A stretch of DNA of 64,000 bases from Paenibacillus sinensis (GCF_019904155.1 NZ_JAHCMB010000121.1:1-64000), one strand, 5' to 3'. Positions 37,572 to 46,645 are shown, numbered from the stretch's first letter. Numbers and translations are program-made. The notes: a model not told the origin generated them from the sequence alone.

Positions 37572-37712
37572 ATTGCCTGTTTTTACATTCGAAATTTCAC
37601 AATCAAAATCGGCATTAGGGTGATAGCGCTTCCCTGTTCTATAATAGGGGACGAGTGTTCTAAGGCGATTAGAGAGAAACGACAGTACGGCATATAGAAG
37701 GGAGAGAACGTT

Positions 37713-38486
37713 ATGGATACATTGGTGTTTTTGGGTACGGGCGACGCGATGGGCACGCCCAGAGTGTACTGCGGGTGTGAGGTGTGCGAGGAAGCGAGAG
37801 CGGGCGGGATCAACGCGCGGCTGCGCTCCTCCGTCATGATCGAAGGGAAGGACGATTTCCTGGTGATCGACTGCGGACCGGACTGGCGGCGGCAGATGGA
37901 GGCTCTGGGCATTCGCTTGATGCGCAGGCTGCTGATTACCCACGGCCACTTTGACCATATCGGCGGGCTGCCGGAATGGGCCGATGCCTGCCGGTGGACC
38001 GGAATCAAAGGCGAGCTGTACACGCCCGCCGAGGTTATTCCGGTCATACTGCGGCAGTATCCGTGGCTCGGCAACCAGCTTGACATCATCCCCATGGACG
38101 GCGGTATAACACTGGACGGCTGGCAAATCTCCTCCTGGCGCGTCAACCATGGCAAGAACGGCTACTCCTATGCGTTCCGGCTGGAGAAGGAGGACTATGC
38201 CTGGGTGTATTGCCCGGACTCGATCTCTCTTGGAGAAGAAGAAACCCGGCTCATGCGGGATGCGGATCTGTTGGTGCTGGGCACGAGCTTCTATCATGAG
38301 GAAGCCGAGCTGTCGACCCGTTCCGTCTACGATATGACCGAGGCTGCAGAGCTTCTGCAGGACATCAAGCCGGGCCGGACGTACTACACGCATATGTCGC
38401 ATGACGTCGATCTGCGGAAGGCCTATGTGCTGCCTGAGCGGGTGGAGCTTGCACGGACAGGACTGAGAGTAAAGCTGGGCCGCTGA
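37713..38486 (+). CDS. PhnP-like metallo-beta-lactamase-fold hydrolase
   Basis: A 257-residue metal-dependent hydrolase. The metal motif THGHFDHIGG is intact, with FLGTGDAMGTPRVYCGC at the N-terminus carrying Cys residues as in PhnP-type cyclic-phosphate diesterases, and a late TYYTHMSHDVDL motif. No phosphonate genes are nearby, so a cyclic-nucleotide phosphodiesterase role is the safer guess. GAAGGGAGAGAACG precedes the ATG. The 262-bp gap after it holds only a short GAATAGC-type repeat (about 38640-38675). Confidence 0.87.
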   Translation: MDTLVFLGTGDAMGTPRVYCGCEVCEEARAGGINARLRSSVMIEGKDDFLVIDCGPDWRRQMEALGIRLMRRLLITHGHFDHIGGLPEWADACRWTGIKGELYTPAEVIPVILRQYPWLGNQLDIIPMDGGITLDGWQISSWRVNHGKNGYSYAFRLEKEDYAWVYCPDSISLGEEETRLMRDADLLVLGTSFYHEEAELSTRSVYDMTEAAELLQDIKPGRTYYTHMSHDVDLRKAYVLPERVELARTGLRVKLGR

Positions 38487-38748
38487 TACTTACAGCCAGC
38501 GGGTGCAATAGCCGAGGCGATCTGGCCCGCAGCCACGTTAAGCGCTGGCATATACCGGCATATGACTGCCCAAGCGGAATCCAGCTTCCATCCCGTGGCG
38601 AGAATGCTAGCCGATTGGATGAAAGCGAATCATGCAGTTGAATAGCGGAATAGCTGAATAACTGAATAGCCGAGTCCAGCGCTCAATACAATCTGCCGGT
38701 GCGGAATCATCCAGCTGAAGCCTTTAATTCGGCTGGCTTAAATCGCGC

Positions 38749-39693
38749 TTACTCGTTGCCAACGGGCCGTGCTGAACCGGCGCCCAGGCATGCGGCCGCA
38801 TGTCGGCCGATGGCCGCGATGGCTTCTCTGGCTTCCGGGATCAGGTAAGCGAACAGATGAAAGACGCTCCACATCGGCTCATACACCTCCAGCTGGACCT
38901 TCACGCCGGCTGCCTCCGCTTTGGCGGCGAGCCGGAGCGCGTCGTCCAGCAGCACTTCCTGGCCGCCGGCCTGGATCAGCAGGGGAGGCAGGCCGGCGAG
39001 GTCCATCCGCAGCGGCGAGAGGATGGCCGGGATCTCTCCATGCAAGTCCTGCAGGTAATCCAGCAGGATACGCTTGCTGGTCTCCAGGCTGCCTGTCGGG
39101 TCGCATTCGCGGCGGGTAACGAAGGACCCGCCGTCCAGATAGACCAGATCCGCATGCGGCGAGACCAGAAAGGCTCCGGCCGGCATGTCCTTGCCGGCAT
39201 CCCGGAGGGCAAGCAGCGTCATCAGGACCAGGCTTGCCCCCACAGAATCGCCGCCGAGCACGATGTCGCCCGGCGAATACCCGGACCCGAGCAGCCAGCG
39301 GTAGGCGGCCAGGGCATCGTCATTGGCCGCCGGGTAAGGATGCTCGGGGGCGAGCCGGTATTCCGGGACGAGCACCCGGACTCCGGCAGCTTCCGCGAGG
39401 CGGCCCGCCAGCTCGCGGTAGAAGGCGCAGCTTCCCGCCGTGAAGCCTCCGCCGTGCAGGTACAGCACGGCTTTGCCGGCCAGGGCGGGATCAGGCTCGC
39501 CGCAGCTTACCCATTCGCCGCGCATGTGCAAGATGACGGCCTCCTGGAATTGAAGGCCGGGCAGCGGGGGGCGCCGGTCGGCTTCACGGTCCAGCGCCTC
39601 ACGGACCTGGATATGGTCATGGCCTGCCAACCGGGTGTTTTGTCTTAAGGCTTCTTTAATCGCTTCAAGCATTTGGGGATCAGTAGTTTCCAT
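38749..39693 (-). CDS. Alpha/beta-hydrolase of the hormone-sensitive lipase family
   Basis: A 314-residue cytoplasmic esterase. The oxyanion-hole motif HGGGF (about 80-84), nucleophile elbow GDSVG and the C-terminal His in SVFHLF are visible, with no signal peptide. It is the last gene of a MerR-family regulator/esterase pair on the minus strand, and the promoter between them has MerR geometry. The product probably hydrolyses short-chain esters or an inducer-related compound; substrate unknown. Confidence 0.88.
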   Translation of the reverse strand: METTDPQMLEAIKEALRQNTRLAGHDHIQVREALDREADRRPPLPGLQFQEAVILHMRGEWVSCGEPDPALAGKAVLYLHGGGFTAGSCAFYRELAGRLAEAAGVRVLVPEYRLAPEHPYPAANDDALAAYRWLLGSGYSPGDIVLGGDSVGASLVLMTLLALRDAGKDMPAGAFLVSPHADLVYLDGGSFVTRRECDPTGSLETSKRILLDYLQDLHGEIPAILSPLRMDLAGLPPLLIQAGGQEVLLDDALRLAAKAEAAGVKVQLEVYEPMWSVFHLFAYLIPEAREAIAAIGRHAAACLGAGSARPVGNE

Positions 39694-39725
39694 TTGAAGA
39701 TTCCTCCTTGACCTGGGATGGCTTC

Positions 39726-39757
39726 ATTCTAAAGCCTGTAGCAAGAAACAAGGTCAA
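39726..39757 (-). promoter_or_regulatory. MerR-type promoter of the esterase gene
   Basis: On the minus strand TTGACC (39752-39757) and TAGAAT (39726-39731) are separated by 20 bases, longer than the usual 17. The spacer holds an imperfect dyad ACCTTGT-N8-ACAGGCT (39748-39754 and 39733-39739). This overlong spacer with an internal dyad is the hallmark of promoters activated by MerR-family proteins that untwist DNA. The MerR gene lies just upstream. The esterase ATG is about 30 bases downstream with AAGGAGG. Confidence 0.75.
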
Positions 39758-39788
39758 GCGGAATATCTCTACGGAATACCTGAGTATT

Positions 39789-40190
39789 CTACATACGAAG
39801 AATGGATTTGACCGTCTGGATGTCCGGATGGATCTGCTCTGCGGTAAGAAGCTGTTTAAGCCCGGCCAAATTTTGGCGGGTCTGCTCCTTAAGTTCGATC
39901 TCGCGGAGCAGCGCTTCCATTTTCCTGTCGATCAGCGCCGTGAAGTCTTCAAGACGGATTCCCTGGTCCTGCGATTTGCCGAGCGCCTTGCGGATTTCCT
40001 TGATCGTGAAGCCGCACTGCTTGGCGTTGCCGATGAACGCAAGCCGGATCAGCACATCCTCGGTGTACAGCCGATAGCCGGTGGCGGTGCGCCCTGGAGG
40101 CGGAATCAACCCCTGCTGCTCATAGTAGCGCAGCGTCTCGGCATGCAGCCCGCTTCGTTTGGCAAGCTCCCCTCGCGTATAGGTCGTCAT
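39789..40190 (-). CDS. MerR family transcriptional regulator
   Basis: A 133-residue activator. The N-terminal winged helix-turn-helix (YTRGELAKRSGLHAETLRYYE, GYRLYTEDVL) is followed by a dimerisation helix (about 80-120). It has no C-terminal Cys cluster, so a metal sensor of the MerR/ZntR type is unlikely. The most probable target is the promoter at 39726-39757. A TTGAGTTAGAGT sequence upstream (about 40229-40240, minus strand) may be for its own expression. Confidence 0.92.
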   Translation of the reverse strand: MTTYTRGELAKRSGLHAETLRYYEQQGLIPPPGRTATGYRLYTEDVLIRLAFIGNAKQCGFTIKEIRKALGKSQDQGIRLEDFTALIDRKMEALLREIELKEQTRQNLAGLKQLLTAEQIHPDIQTVKSILRM

Positions 40191-40281
40191 ATATCAGTAT
40201 CACCCCCGTCCTCATTACTCTAACTCAAGTATAGGCCAAGGCTCAATGCCGATAAATCCCAAAAGATGGAGAGGATTGCCG

Positions 40282-40869
40282 ATGAACGGAAATCATCGCC
40301 TTAACCCGATTTTACTGTCTTTTCCCGAGAGCTTCGAGACGGAGCGGCTTGTCATCCGCGCTCCGCGCTGGGGCGATGGCGGCGCCATCAATGAAGCGAT
40401 CCTGGAAAGCCAGGAGGAGTTGCGGCCCTGGCTGCCTTTTGCCCGGAAGGCGCCGACTCTGGATGAATCCGAGGTATTTACCCGTCAGTCCCGGCTGCAT
40501 TTTCTCGACCGGACCGAGCTGCATATGCGCATTTATCACAAGGAAACGGGACAATTCATCGGCTGCAGCGGCCTGCACCGGATTGACTGGGATATCCGCA
40601 GCTTCGAGATCGGCTATTGGATCAGGACATCTTGCGCGGGACAAGGCTATGTAACGGAGGCCGTGAACGGAATTTCGGATTTTGCCATAACGGAGCTTGA
40701 GGCGAACCGGATTGAAATCCGCTGCAGCGACCGGAATGCAAGAAGCGCGGCCGTCGCCGAGCGGGCGGGTTTCAAGCTGGAGGCGGTGCTGCGGAATAGC
40801 CGGAGGGGAGAGAGCGGGGAGCTGGAGGGCACCCGGATTTATGCGAAGGTCAGAGGCTCCGAGTTTTAA
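40282..40869 (+). CDS. GNAT acetyltransferase (RimJ/RimL type)
   Basis: A 195-residue N-acetyltransferase. The ATG at 40282 has AGAGGA upstream, unlike the in-frame ATG at 40246. The family order is visible: FETERLVIRAP, FIGCSGLHRIDWD, FEIGYWIRTSCAGQGYVTEA and RIEIRCSDRNARSAAVAER. The acetyl-CoA site is degenerate (SCAGQGY). It is divergent from the MerR gene and ends in a terminator shared with the convergent SDR gene. Substrate (protein N-terminus or small amine) is unknown. Confidence 0.9.
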   Translation: MNGNHRLNPILLSFPESFETERLVIRAPRWGDGGAINEAILESQEELRPWLPFARKAPTLDESEVFTRQSRLHFLDRTELHMRIYHKETGQFIGCSGLHRIDWDIRSFEIGYWIRTSCAGQGYVTEAVNGISDFAITELEANRIEIRCSDRNARSAAVAERAGFKLEAVLRNSRRGESGELEGTRIYAKVRGSEF

Positions 40870-41000
40870 CGGAGGCGGCTTTGATTGGCGATAGAAGAAT
40901 GAAGCGGGATGAAGATGAAAGAAGCAAGATGAGCAGGATGAAGCGCCTGCTGGCAACCGCCTTGCGGGACATTTCCCCCGGAAATATATTAAACGCAAAT

Positions 41001-41037
41001 AAGCGGGTGTGCGCGCAAGGCGCATTCCCGCTTTTTT
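41001..41037 (+). terminator. Terminator between GNAT and SDR genes
   Basis: A 7-bp stem (41001-41007 with 41027-41033) with an inner TGCGC/GCGCA pairing is followed by TTTTT. It lies immediately before the SDR stop codon at 41041 on the other strand. Confidence 0.8.
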
Positions 41038-41040
41038 ATA

Positions 41041-41808
41041 CTAGTGCATCGTCATGCCGCCAGTAACATTGATCGCCTGTCCCGTCATGTAGGAGGCCAG
41101 CGGGCTGGCCAGAAACAGCACGACGCGGGCGACGTCCTCCGGCTGGGCTGTCCGGCCAAGCGGAACCTGCGAGCAGTCCTCGGCCAGTATGTCTTCGGGC
41201 GTCATACCCCGAAGCTGCGCGCCATCCACGCGCTCTCGCCGCTTCATATCCGTCTCCACAATGCCCGGGCAGACCGCGTTGACCAGAATCTGTTCCTTCG
41301 CCAGCTCCAATGCCATGACCTTGGTGAAACCCAGAACGGCATGCTTGGAAGCCACATATCCTCCCATGCAGCGGTAACCGTTCTTGCCGGCCTGGGAGGA
41401 GATATTGATGATTCTGCCCCCGGTTCCCTGCCGCAGCATTTGCGCGGCTCCCGCCTGAGACACCAGATAGGTGCCCTTGGCGTTGACATCCATCATCCGG
41501 TCCCAGTCGGCCTCTTTAATATGTACCGCGTAATCCATGGCGGAGATTCCGGTGTTGTTCACAACATAGTCGATTTGGCCAAAGGTCTCTACGGCAAAAG
41601 AAATCAAGCGCACCGCGTCATTCGCCTTGGATACATCGCAGCTGATGGCGGCAAGACGGTCGCCTAGCCGGGCCTCTCCGGCTTGCGCGATATCTCCGAT
41701 GACGACATTGGCTCCGGCTTCGAGGAACAGATCCGCGACGCCCTTGCCGATTCCGGATAATCCGCCGGTTACAACCAGCGTTTTGCCGGTCAGATCGATA
41801 GTCAGCAT
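41041..41808 (-). CDS. Short-chain dehydrogenase/reductase
   Basis: A 255-residue classical SDR. The cofactor motif TGGLSGIGKG, the YVASKHA catalytic Tyr-x3-Lys and the NISSQ Ser are present. The structural NNAG motif reads NNTG here. Asp at the end of strand 2 (IGDIAQ) favours NAD. It is 18 bases downstream of luxS on the same strand, so it may be cotranscribed. Substrate cannot be called. Confidence 0.9.
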   Translation of the reverse strand: MLTIDLTGKTLVVTGGLSGIGKGVADLFLEAGANVVIGDIAQAGEARLGDRLAAISCDVSKANDAVRLISFAVETFGQIDYVVNNTGISAMDYAVHIKEADWDRMMDVNAKGTYLVSQAGAAQMLRQGTGGRIINISSQAGKNGYRCMGGYVASKHAVLGFTKVMALELAKEQILVNAVCPGIVETDMKRRERVDGAQLRGMTPEDILAEDCSQVPLGRTAQPEDVARVVLFLASPLASYMTGQAINVTGGMTMH

Positions 41809-41826
41809 ACCGTTCCCGCGCTCCTT

Positions 41827-42285
41827 TTATTTTCGGACAAAGGGATCGTCGCTAATGCCGGACTCAAGGACAAGCTTCGCGTATTCTTTGGCTCCGAATA
41901 GGGAGTGGTCCTTGTAATTTCCGCATTCCAGCGGGCTTACCGCCGGCACAGTCTCCGTTTCGAGCACTTTGTGGAGCACTTTCGTCAGCGCCGCGGCGAC
42001 ATCTGATGGAGAATGCTCGTCCCAGATGATCAGGTAGAAGCCGGTGCGGCAGCCCATCGGAGAAATATCGATAATACCCGGAAGCTCGTCGCGCAAATAG
42101 GTAGCGAGAAGATGCTCAAGCGTATGGAGGGCTGCTGTCGGCACCGCGTCGGCATTGGGCTGCAGCAGTCGCAGATCGTATTTTTGTACAATGCCGCCTT
42201 TGCCGTTCCGTTCGGTTCCGGCAATTCTGACATAAGGAGCGATAACTTTGGTATGGTCCAACTGAAAGCTTTCAACTTGTGCCAT
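41827..42285 (-). CDS. luxS: S-ribosylhomocysteine lyase
   Basis: A 152-residue iron/zinc-dependent enzyme splitting S-ribosylhomocysteine to homocysteine and DPD, the AI-2 precursor. The metal motif [21 protein letters not shown], the Cys83-type MGCRTGFY and [17 protein letters not shown] are intact. The start at 42285 is preferred; an in-frame ATG three codons upstream lies directly in the AAAGG site. It diverges from the methionine transport operon and complements mtnN at 48034, giving the Pfs/LuxS route of methyl-cycle detoxification. Confidence 0.96.
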   Translation of the reverse strand: MAQVESFQLDHTKVIAPYVRIAGTERNGKGGIVQKYDLRLLQPNADAVPTAALHTLEHLLATYLRDELPGIIDISPMGCRTGFYLIIWDEHSPSDVAAALTKVLHKVLETETVPAVSPLECGNYKDHSLFGAKEYAKLVLESGISDDPFVRK

Positions 42286-42320
42286 GTGTTTCATCCTTTC
42301 AAGACATGATGGTTTTATTC

Positions 42321-42349
42321 AAAGTATCACACTCGGATTTTCTTGTAAA
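42321..42349 (-). promoter_or_regulatory. Probable luxS promoter
   Basis: On the minus strand TTTACA (42344-42349) and TACTTT (42321-42326) are spaced by 17 bases, and the luxS start is about 35 bases downstream. The match is moderate, with a poor -10. Confidence 0.55.
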
Positions 42350-42402
42350 CACAAAATTCATATATTACCGATAAGATAAATAAAAATTAGTTAACATGCT
42401 TA

Positions 42403-42431
42403 TTGACAGGTATTAATAGGCGTAATATGAT
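42403..42431 (+). promoter_or_regulatory. Sigma-A promoter of the met operon
   Basis: A perfect TTGACA (42403-42408) and TATGAT (42426-42431) are spaced by 17 bases, 50 bases before the metQ start. The 49-base leader is too short for a SAM riboswitch and no T-box or S-box motif is seen, so regulation may be by a DNA-binding protein. An AATTCC box at about 42441-42446 might be part of an operator (inference). Confidence 0.8.
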
Positions 42432-42480
42432 ATAAACCAATTAATTCCGACAAAAATAATAGGTTAAGGGGAGATTAGAG

Positions 42481-43347
42481 ATGAAGAGAAGAAACAAATT
42501 GCTGTGGACGCCGCTGCTGCTGGCTGCTATGACCGCCGTTGTGGTGCTGTCCGGCTGCGGTTCCAATTCCGACGCGGGTTCCTCGAATTCCGCAGACGGG
42601 AAACAAGAGACCAAAACACTGAGGATCAGCTTCAACCCGGGACCTTACAGCGATCAGTTCAAAAAGGGCGTTGCTCCTTATTTGGAGAAGAAAGGCTATG
42701 AAATTACATATAAAGAGTTCACCGATGGTATCCAGCCGAATGTGGCTGTAGCGAACGGAGAGATTGACGCCAATGTCTTTCAGCACACGCTCTATCTGGA
42801 ATCGATCAACAAGCGGGAAAAAATCGATTTGGTAGGGGTGGTACAGGTTCCGACTCCTCCAATGGGCCTGTATTCCAAGAAGCACCAGAGTCTGGACGAA
42901 ATCCCGGACGGCGCGCAGGTCAATCTCCCCAACGAGCCGGTCAATATGCTCCGGGCGCTGACGATTCTGAAAGAGGTTGGCTGGATCACGCTGAAGGATA
43001 ATATTGATCCGCTGCAAACTTCCATTAACGATGTCACTTCCAACCCGCACAACATCAAATTTGTGCCGACGGAGCCGGCGCAGGGGCCGCAGGCGCTTCA
43101 GGACGTCGACTATGCCGCCATCCAGGGGAATTTCGCCATCGCGAACAACATCAAGCTCACTACGGCGCTTAAGCTTGAGAATATGACCGATCCGTTCACG
43201 AATATCGTGGCAGTCGACAGCAAGAACAAAGACAAGCAGTTTGTAAAGGATATCATCGACGGCTATCATTCCCAGGAGTTCAAGGATTACATCAAAACGA
43301 ATCCCGAATACGAGGGCTATCATCTGCCGGCTTATTTCAACGAATAG
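42481..43347 (+). CDS. metQ: Methionine-binding lipoprotein MetQ
   Basis: A 288-residue NLPA-family lipoprotein for methionine uptake. The signal peptide ends in lipobox LSGC (Cys about 23), followed by a Ser/Asn linker. Family motifs are FNPGPYSDQFKKG, PPMGLYSKKHQSLDEIPDGA and the LPNEPVNMLRAL segment. GGGGAG precedes the ATG. It leads the operon, 45 bases before the aminotransferase. Confidence 0.95.
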   Translation: MKRRNKLLWTPLLLAAMTAVVVLSGCGSNSDAGSSNSADGKQETKTLRISFNPGPYSDQFKKGVAPYLEKKGYEITYKEFTDGIQPNVAVANGEIDANVFQHTLYLESINKREKIDLVGVVQVPTPPMGLYSKKHQSLDEIPDGAQVNLPNEPVNMLRALTILKEVGWITLKDNIDPLQTSINDVTSNPHNIKFVPTEPAQGPQALQDVDYAAIQGNFAIANNIKLTTALKLENMTDPFTNIVAVDSKNKDKQFVKDIIDGYHSQEFKDYIKTNPEYEGYHLPAYFNE

Positions 43348-43392
43348 GAAGAGTAGCCAGCGGATCAATATTGAGGTGGAGGCGCGTTTGTA

Positions 43393-44607
43393 ATGGCGAA
43401 TTTTCAACCTTCCGCCGTCATTGGACGGCTGCCGGAGCATTATTTCCGGGCTCTTAAGGAAAAAGTTGCGGATTACCGGACCAGGGGAATCGACGTCATT
43501 GATTTATCAACCGGCAATCCCGACGGACCGACTCCGGAAGCGATCGTCCGCAGCCTGAAGGATGCGGCCGACAAGCCGGAGAATCACGGCTATCCCCCCT
43601 TTTACGGCAAGCCGGATACGCTTCGCGCTGTCGCCGAGTTCTATTACCGGGAATACGGTGTGGAGCTGGACCCGGACAAGGAGATCGCGGTCTTTCACGG
43701 GTCCAGCACCGGAATTATGGGGATTGCGCACACTCTCCTGGGTCAAGGCGATGTTCTGCTGACAGCCAATCCGGCGTACCCGCCATATTATGCGGCGGCG
43801 GCAATGACCGGGGCTGAGGTGCATGCGGTTCCGGTTGAAGAGCGCAGCGGCTTCCTCCCGGATTACCGGGAGGTGTCCCCTGACATTCTGAGACGGGTCC
43901 GGCTGCTGCTGTTAAATTATCCGAACAATCCCACCGGAGCGGTGGCAACGCGGGAATTCTTCGAGCAAAATCTTGAGCTGGCTGCCGAATATCATTTTCC
44001 CGTTGTGAATGACTTCGCATACGGCTCGCTCGGGTTTGACGGACATAAACCAATCAGTCTGCTGCAGATTCCGGGAGCGAAGGAATACGGTGTGGAAATC
44101 TATACGCTCTCCAAAACCTACAATATGGCGGGGTGGCGCTTCGGCTTCGCGGTCGGAAACGCTTCGGTGATCAGTGCGCTCAGACTGTATCATACCCATG
44201 CGTACAGCACGGTCTTCGGCGCGGTGCAGGACGCTGCCGCCTCGGCGCTGCTTGGACCGCAGGATCAGGTGCGGGAGCTTACGGCCAAGTACGAACGGAG
44301 GAGGGATGTGCTCGTCTCCGGACTGCGGGACATCGGCTGGGAAGTTGCGGCTCCCAAGGGCACCTTCTTTGCCTGGCTGAAGCTGCCGGAAGGACGCCGT
44401 TCCCGGGAATTCGCCGACTGGCTGCTGGAGGAAGCCCATGTAGCGGTCGCTCCGGGAGAGGGATTCGGTACGCTGGGTGACGCTTATGTACGGGTTGGAC
44501 TTGTAAGCGAAGAGGATCGGATCGCTGAAGCGGTTCGACGGATTGGCCGGACGGGGATTTTTGGCGATACTGCTATCGCGCTGAATGAAGGGGGGCTTCG
44601 GGGATGA
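43393..44607 (+). CDS. Class I/II aminotransferase in the methionine transport operon
   Basis: A 404-residue PLP enzyme of fold type I. Visible motifs are [23 protein letters not shown] (the Asp/Tyr that contact PLP) and LSKTYNMAGWRFGF, with Lys241 as the Schiff-base residue. It resembles LL-diaminopimelate and methionine aminotransferases. Its position between metQ and metN suggests transamination of methionine or of 4-methylthio-2-oxobutanoate. The operon context decides; sequence alone does not. The metN ATG overlaps its stop. Confidence 0.88.
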   Translation: MANFQPSAVIGRLPEHYFRALKEKVADYRTRGIDVIDLSTGNPDGPTPEAIVRSLKDAADKPENHGYPPFYGKPDTLRAVAEFYYREYGVELDPDKEIAVFHGSSTGIMGIAHTLLGQGDVLLTANPAYPPYYAAAAMTGAEVHAVPVEERSGFLPDYREVSPDILRRVRLLLLNYPNNPTGAVATREFFEQNLELAAEYHFPVVNDFAYGSLGFDGHKPISLLQIPGAKEYGVEIYTLSKTYNMAGWRFGFAVGNASVISALRLYHTHAYSTVFGAVQDAAASALLGPQDQVRELTAKYERRRDVLVSGLRDIGWEVAAPKGTFFAWLKLPEGRRSREFADWLLEEAHVAVAPGEGFGTLGDAYVRVGLVSEEDRIAEAVRRIGRTGIFGDTAIALNEGGLRG

Positions 44608-45905
44608 TCGAGCTGCAGGATATACACAAGACGTTCACCCGCAAGGGCCGGACGATCCAGGCGCTGAAAGGAGTATCTCTAAAGGTCGAGAAAGGCGATA
44701 TTTTCGGCGTCATCGGATACAGCGGAGCCGGTAAAAGCACCCTGCTCCGGATGGTGAATTATTTGGAGCGTCCAACCAAAGGTCGCGTGCTTGTTGGAGG
44801 GCAGGCGCTGGATCAGCTCTCGCCGGCCCAGCTTCGCGCAGAGAAGAAGAAGATCGGCATGATCTTTCAGCATTTTAATCTGCTGGAGTCCAAGACCGTG
44901 TACGACAATATCGCAATCCCGCTTGTGCTTCTGAAACGGAACAAGCATGAGATCCGCGAGCGTGTGAACGAGCTGCTCTCCTTCATCGGACTGGCCGATA
45001 AAGCGAACAGCTATCCGAAAGAGCTGTCGGGCGGACAGAAGCAGCGGGTAGGCATCGCCCGGGCGCTGGCCAGCAACCCTTCGATTCTGCTATGCGATGA
45101 GGCCACTTCGGCGCTGGACCCGCAGACGACGCGTTCGATTCTTGAATTGCTCCAAAAAATCAATGAAGCGTACTCGATCACCATTCTGATCATTACGCAT
45201 GAAATGGGTGTCATTCAGCAAATTTGCAACAAGGTTGCCGTGATGGAGCAGGGGGAGATCATCGAGCAGGGTGAGGTGCTTGAGGTGTTCGGAAATCCCG
45301 GCCATCCTACAACGCAGAACTTCGTACGGACGGTTATTCAGACCTCCATACCGGACAGTGTACTGCGGACGCTGGAGCCAGGAGGGGGCGGAGGAAGGCT
45401 GTTCAAGCTGAAATTCGTTGGCGGCAACGCCTCGGAACCGATTGTGGACAGCCTGGTTCGCACATACGGCGTCGGCATCAACATTTTGTTCGCGAACATG
45501 AATGAGATTCAGAATACGACGCTGGGAACGATGATCCTGAAGGTGACAGGCGGACAGCGTGAGATAGCCGAAGCCTTGGAATTTCTGAAGGCCCGGGGAG
45601 TGGAGGTCCGGGAGCTGCATGACGGCACGAACACTCGGGAAGCCGGTCGGGAGAGCGAAGCCGTGGGCCTGACCGGAGAATCGGCAGAATTGGTGAAGGA
45701 CAGAGACGGGCTGCATGCCGCAAGCCTTGATCGAACCGCCGGTATTCATGAAGAATCCGGCTTGAAAGAGCATGAAGGCGAGGGGCTGAATGCTCGCGAC
45801 CGCGTTATCAAGAAGTCTGCAGGCAGCGGTCAGGCGGCTCCGAAGGATGCCGCAGATGACGAATCCGCCGACCATACTGCCGCTAAGGAGGTATCGATTC
45901 TATGA
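44604..45905 (+). CDS. metN: Methionine ABC transporter ATPase MetN with C-terminal extension
   Basis: A 433-residue ATPase. Walker A GYSGAGKST, signature LSGGQKQR, Walker B ILLCDEAT and the switch TH EMG are intact. The regulatory NIL (ACT-like) domain lies about 260-338. The family normally ends there, near 340 residues; here a 95-residue charged, low-complexity tail follows, rich in Glu, Ala and Asp. The frame is uninterrupted and overlaps metI (ATGA), so the tail is not a frameshift artefact. It probably senses methionine through the NIL domain. Confidence 0.93.
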   Translation: MIELQDIHKTFTRKGRTIQALKGVSLKVEKGDIFGVIGYSGAGKSTLLRMVNYLERPTKGRVLVGGQALDQLSPAQLRAEKKKIGMIFQHFNLLESKTVYDNIAIPLVLLKRNKHEIRERVNELLSFIGLADKANSYPKELSGGQKQRVGIARALASNPSILLCDEATSALDPQTTRSILELLQKINEAYSITILIITHEMGVIQQICNKVAVMEQGEIIEQGEVLEVFGNPGHPTTQNFVRTVIQTSIPDSVLRTLEPGGGGGRLFKLKFVGGNASEPIVDSLVRTYGVGINILFANMNEIQNTTLGTMILKVTGGQREIAEALEFLKARGVEVRELHDGTNTREAGRESEAVGLTGESAELVKDRDGLHAASLDRTAGIHEESGLKEHEGEGLNARDRVIKKSAGSGQAAPKDAADDESADHTAAKEVSIL

Positions 45906-46558
45906 ACACGATTATTACAGCGGATCAGCTGTTTCAGGCGCTGCGCGAGACGGTGGTCATGGTAGGGGTCTCATTATTCTTCGGCGCGCTGCTCGGCATC
46001 CCGATCGGCATCCTGCTGGTGCTAACCCGTCCAGGCGGGATCAAGCAGAACCGGTTCGTCTACTCGATTCTCAATCCGCTGATTAACGTCGTCCGGTCTC
46101 TACCTTTTATCATTTTGCTCGTCGCCATTATCCCGTTCACCCGTATGTTGGTCCATACATCAATTGGAACCAGCGCCGCCATCGTACCTTTGGTCGTGTA
46201 TGTGGCGCCTTATATCGGCCGGCTTGTCGAGAACTCCCTGCTGGAGGTCAGCCCTGGCATTATGGAGGCGGCGGAGGCGATGGGGGCGACGACGTTTCAG
46301 GTCATCCGGCATTTTCTGCTGCCCGAAGCGTTCGGTTCCCTGATTCTGACGATGACTACCGCTACGATCGGCCTGATCGGCGCGACGGCGATGGCGGGAA
46401 CGGTCGGAGGCGGCGGAATCGGGGATCTTGCCATTTCCTACGGCTACCAACGGTTTGACACCTTTGTTATTTTGGTTACGGTCGCCATACTGATTCTATT
46501 TGTTCAAGGAATTCAGTCGGCGGGGAATCTTCTGTCCCGCAAAGCGCGCCGGGAATAG
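45902..46558 (+). CDS. metI: Methionine ABC transporter permease MetI
   Basis: A 218-residue polytopic permease with five to six membrane helices and the EAA-type loop EAAEAMGATTFQVIRHFLLP. GGGGIGDLAISYGYQRF near the C-terminus is characteristic of MetI. The ATG overlaps the metN stop. It completes a metQ-aminotransferase-metN-metI unit. Confidence 0.95.
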   Translation: MNTIITADQLFQALRETVVMVGVSLFFGALLGIPIGILLVLTRPGGIKQNRFVYSILNPLINVVRSLPFIILLVAIIPFTRMLVHTSIGTSAAIVPLVVYVAPYIGRLVENSLLEVSPGIMEAAEAMGATTFQVIRHFLLPEAFGSLILTMTTATIGLIGATAMAGTVGGGGIGDLAISYGYQRFDTFVILVTVAILILFVQGIQSAGNLLSRKARRE

Positions 46559-46573
46559 CGGGTAAGGCAGGGC

Positions 46574-46645
46574 GAGCAGTGCAGAGAGAGTGATGCAGAG
46601 AGAGTAGTGCAGATAGAGTAGGGCAGAGAGCAGTGCAGATCGGCA
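46574..46645. repeat. Degenerate ~14-bp tandem repeats
   Basis: Four to five copies of a GCAGAGAGAGTA-like unit follow metI (starts at about 46576, 46591, 46607, 46622 and 46633), with TGCAG or GGGCAG openings. The region lies between metI and the dehydrogenase gene and is purine-rich. No promoter is obvious within it. Confidence 0.6.

Noticed and set aside
40881..41066. A 61-residue frame between the GNAT and SDR genes
   Set aside because: It runs through a terminator and into the opposite SDR stop; no ribosome site.
42432..42480. SAM or T-box riboswitch before metQ
   Set aside because: The leader after the promoter is only about 49 bases, too short, and no motif is seen.
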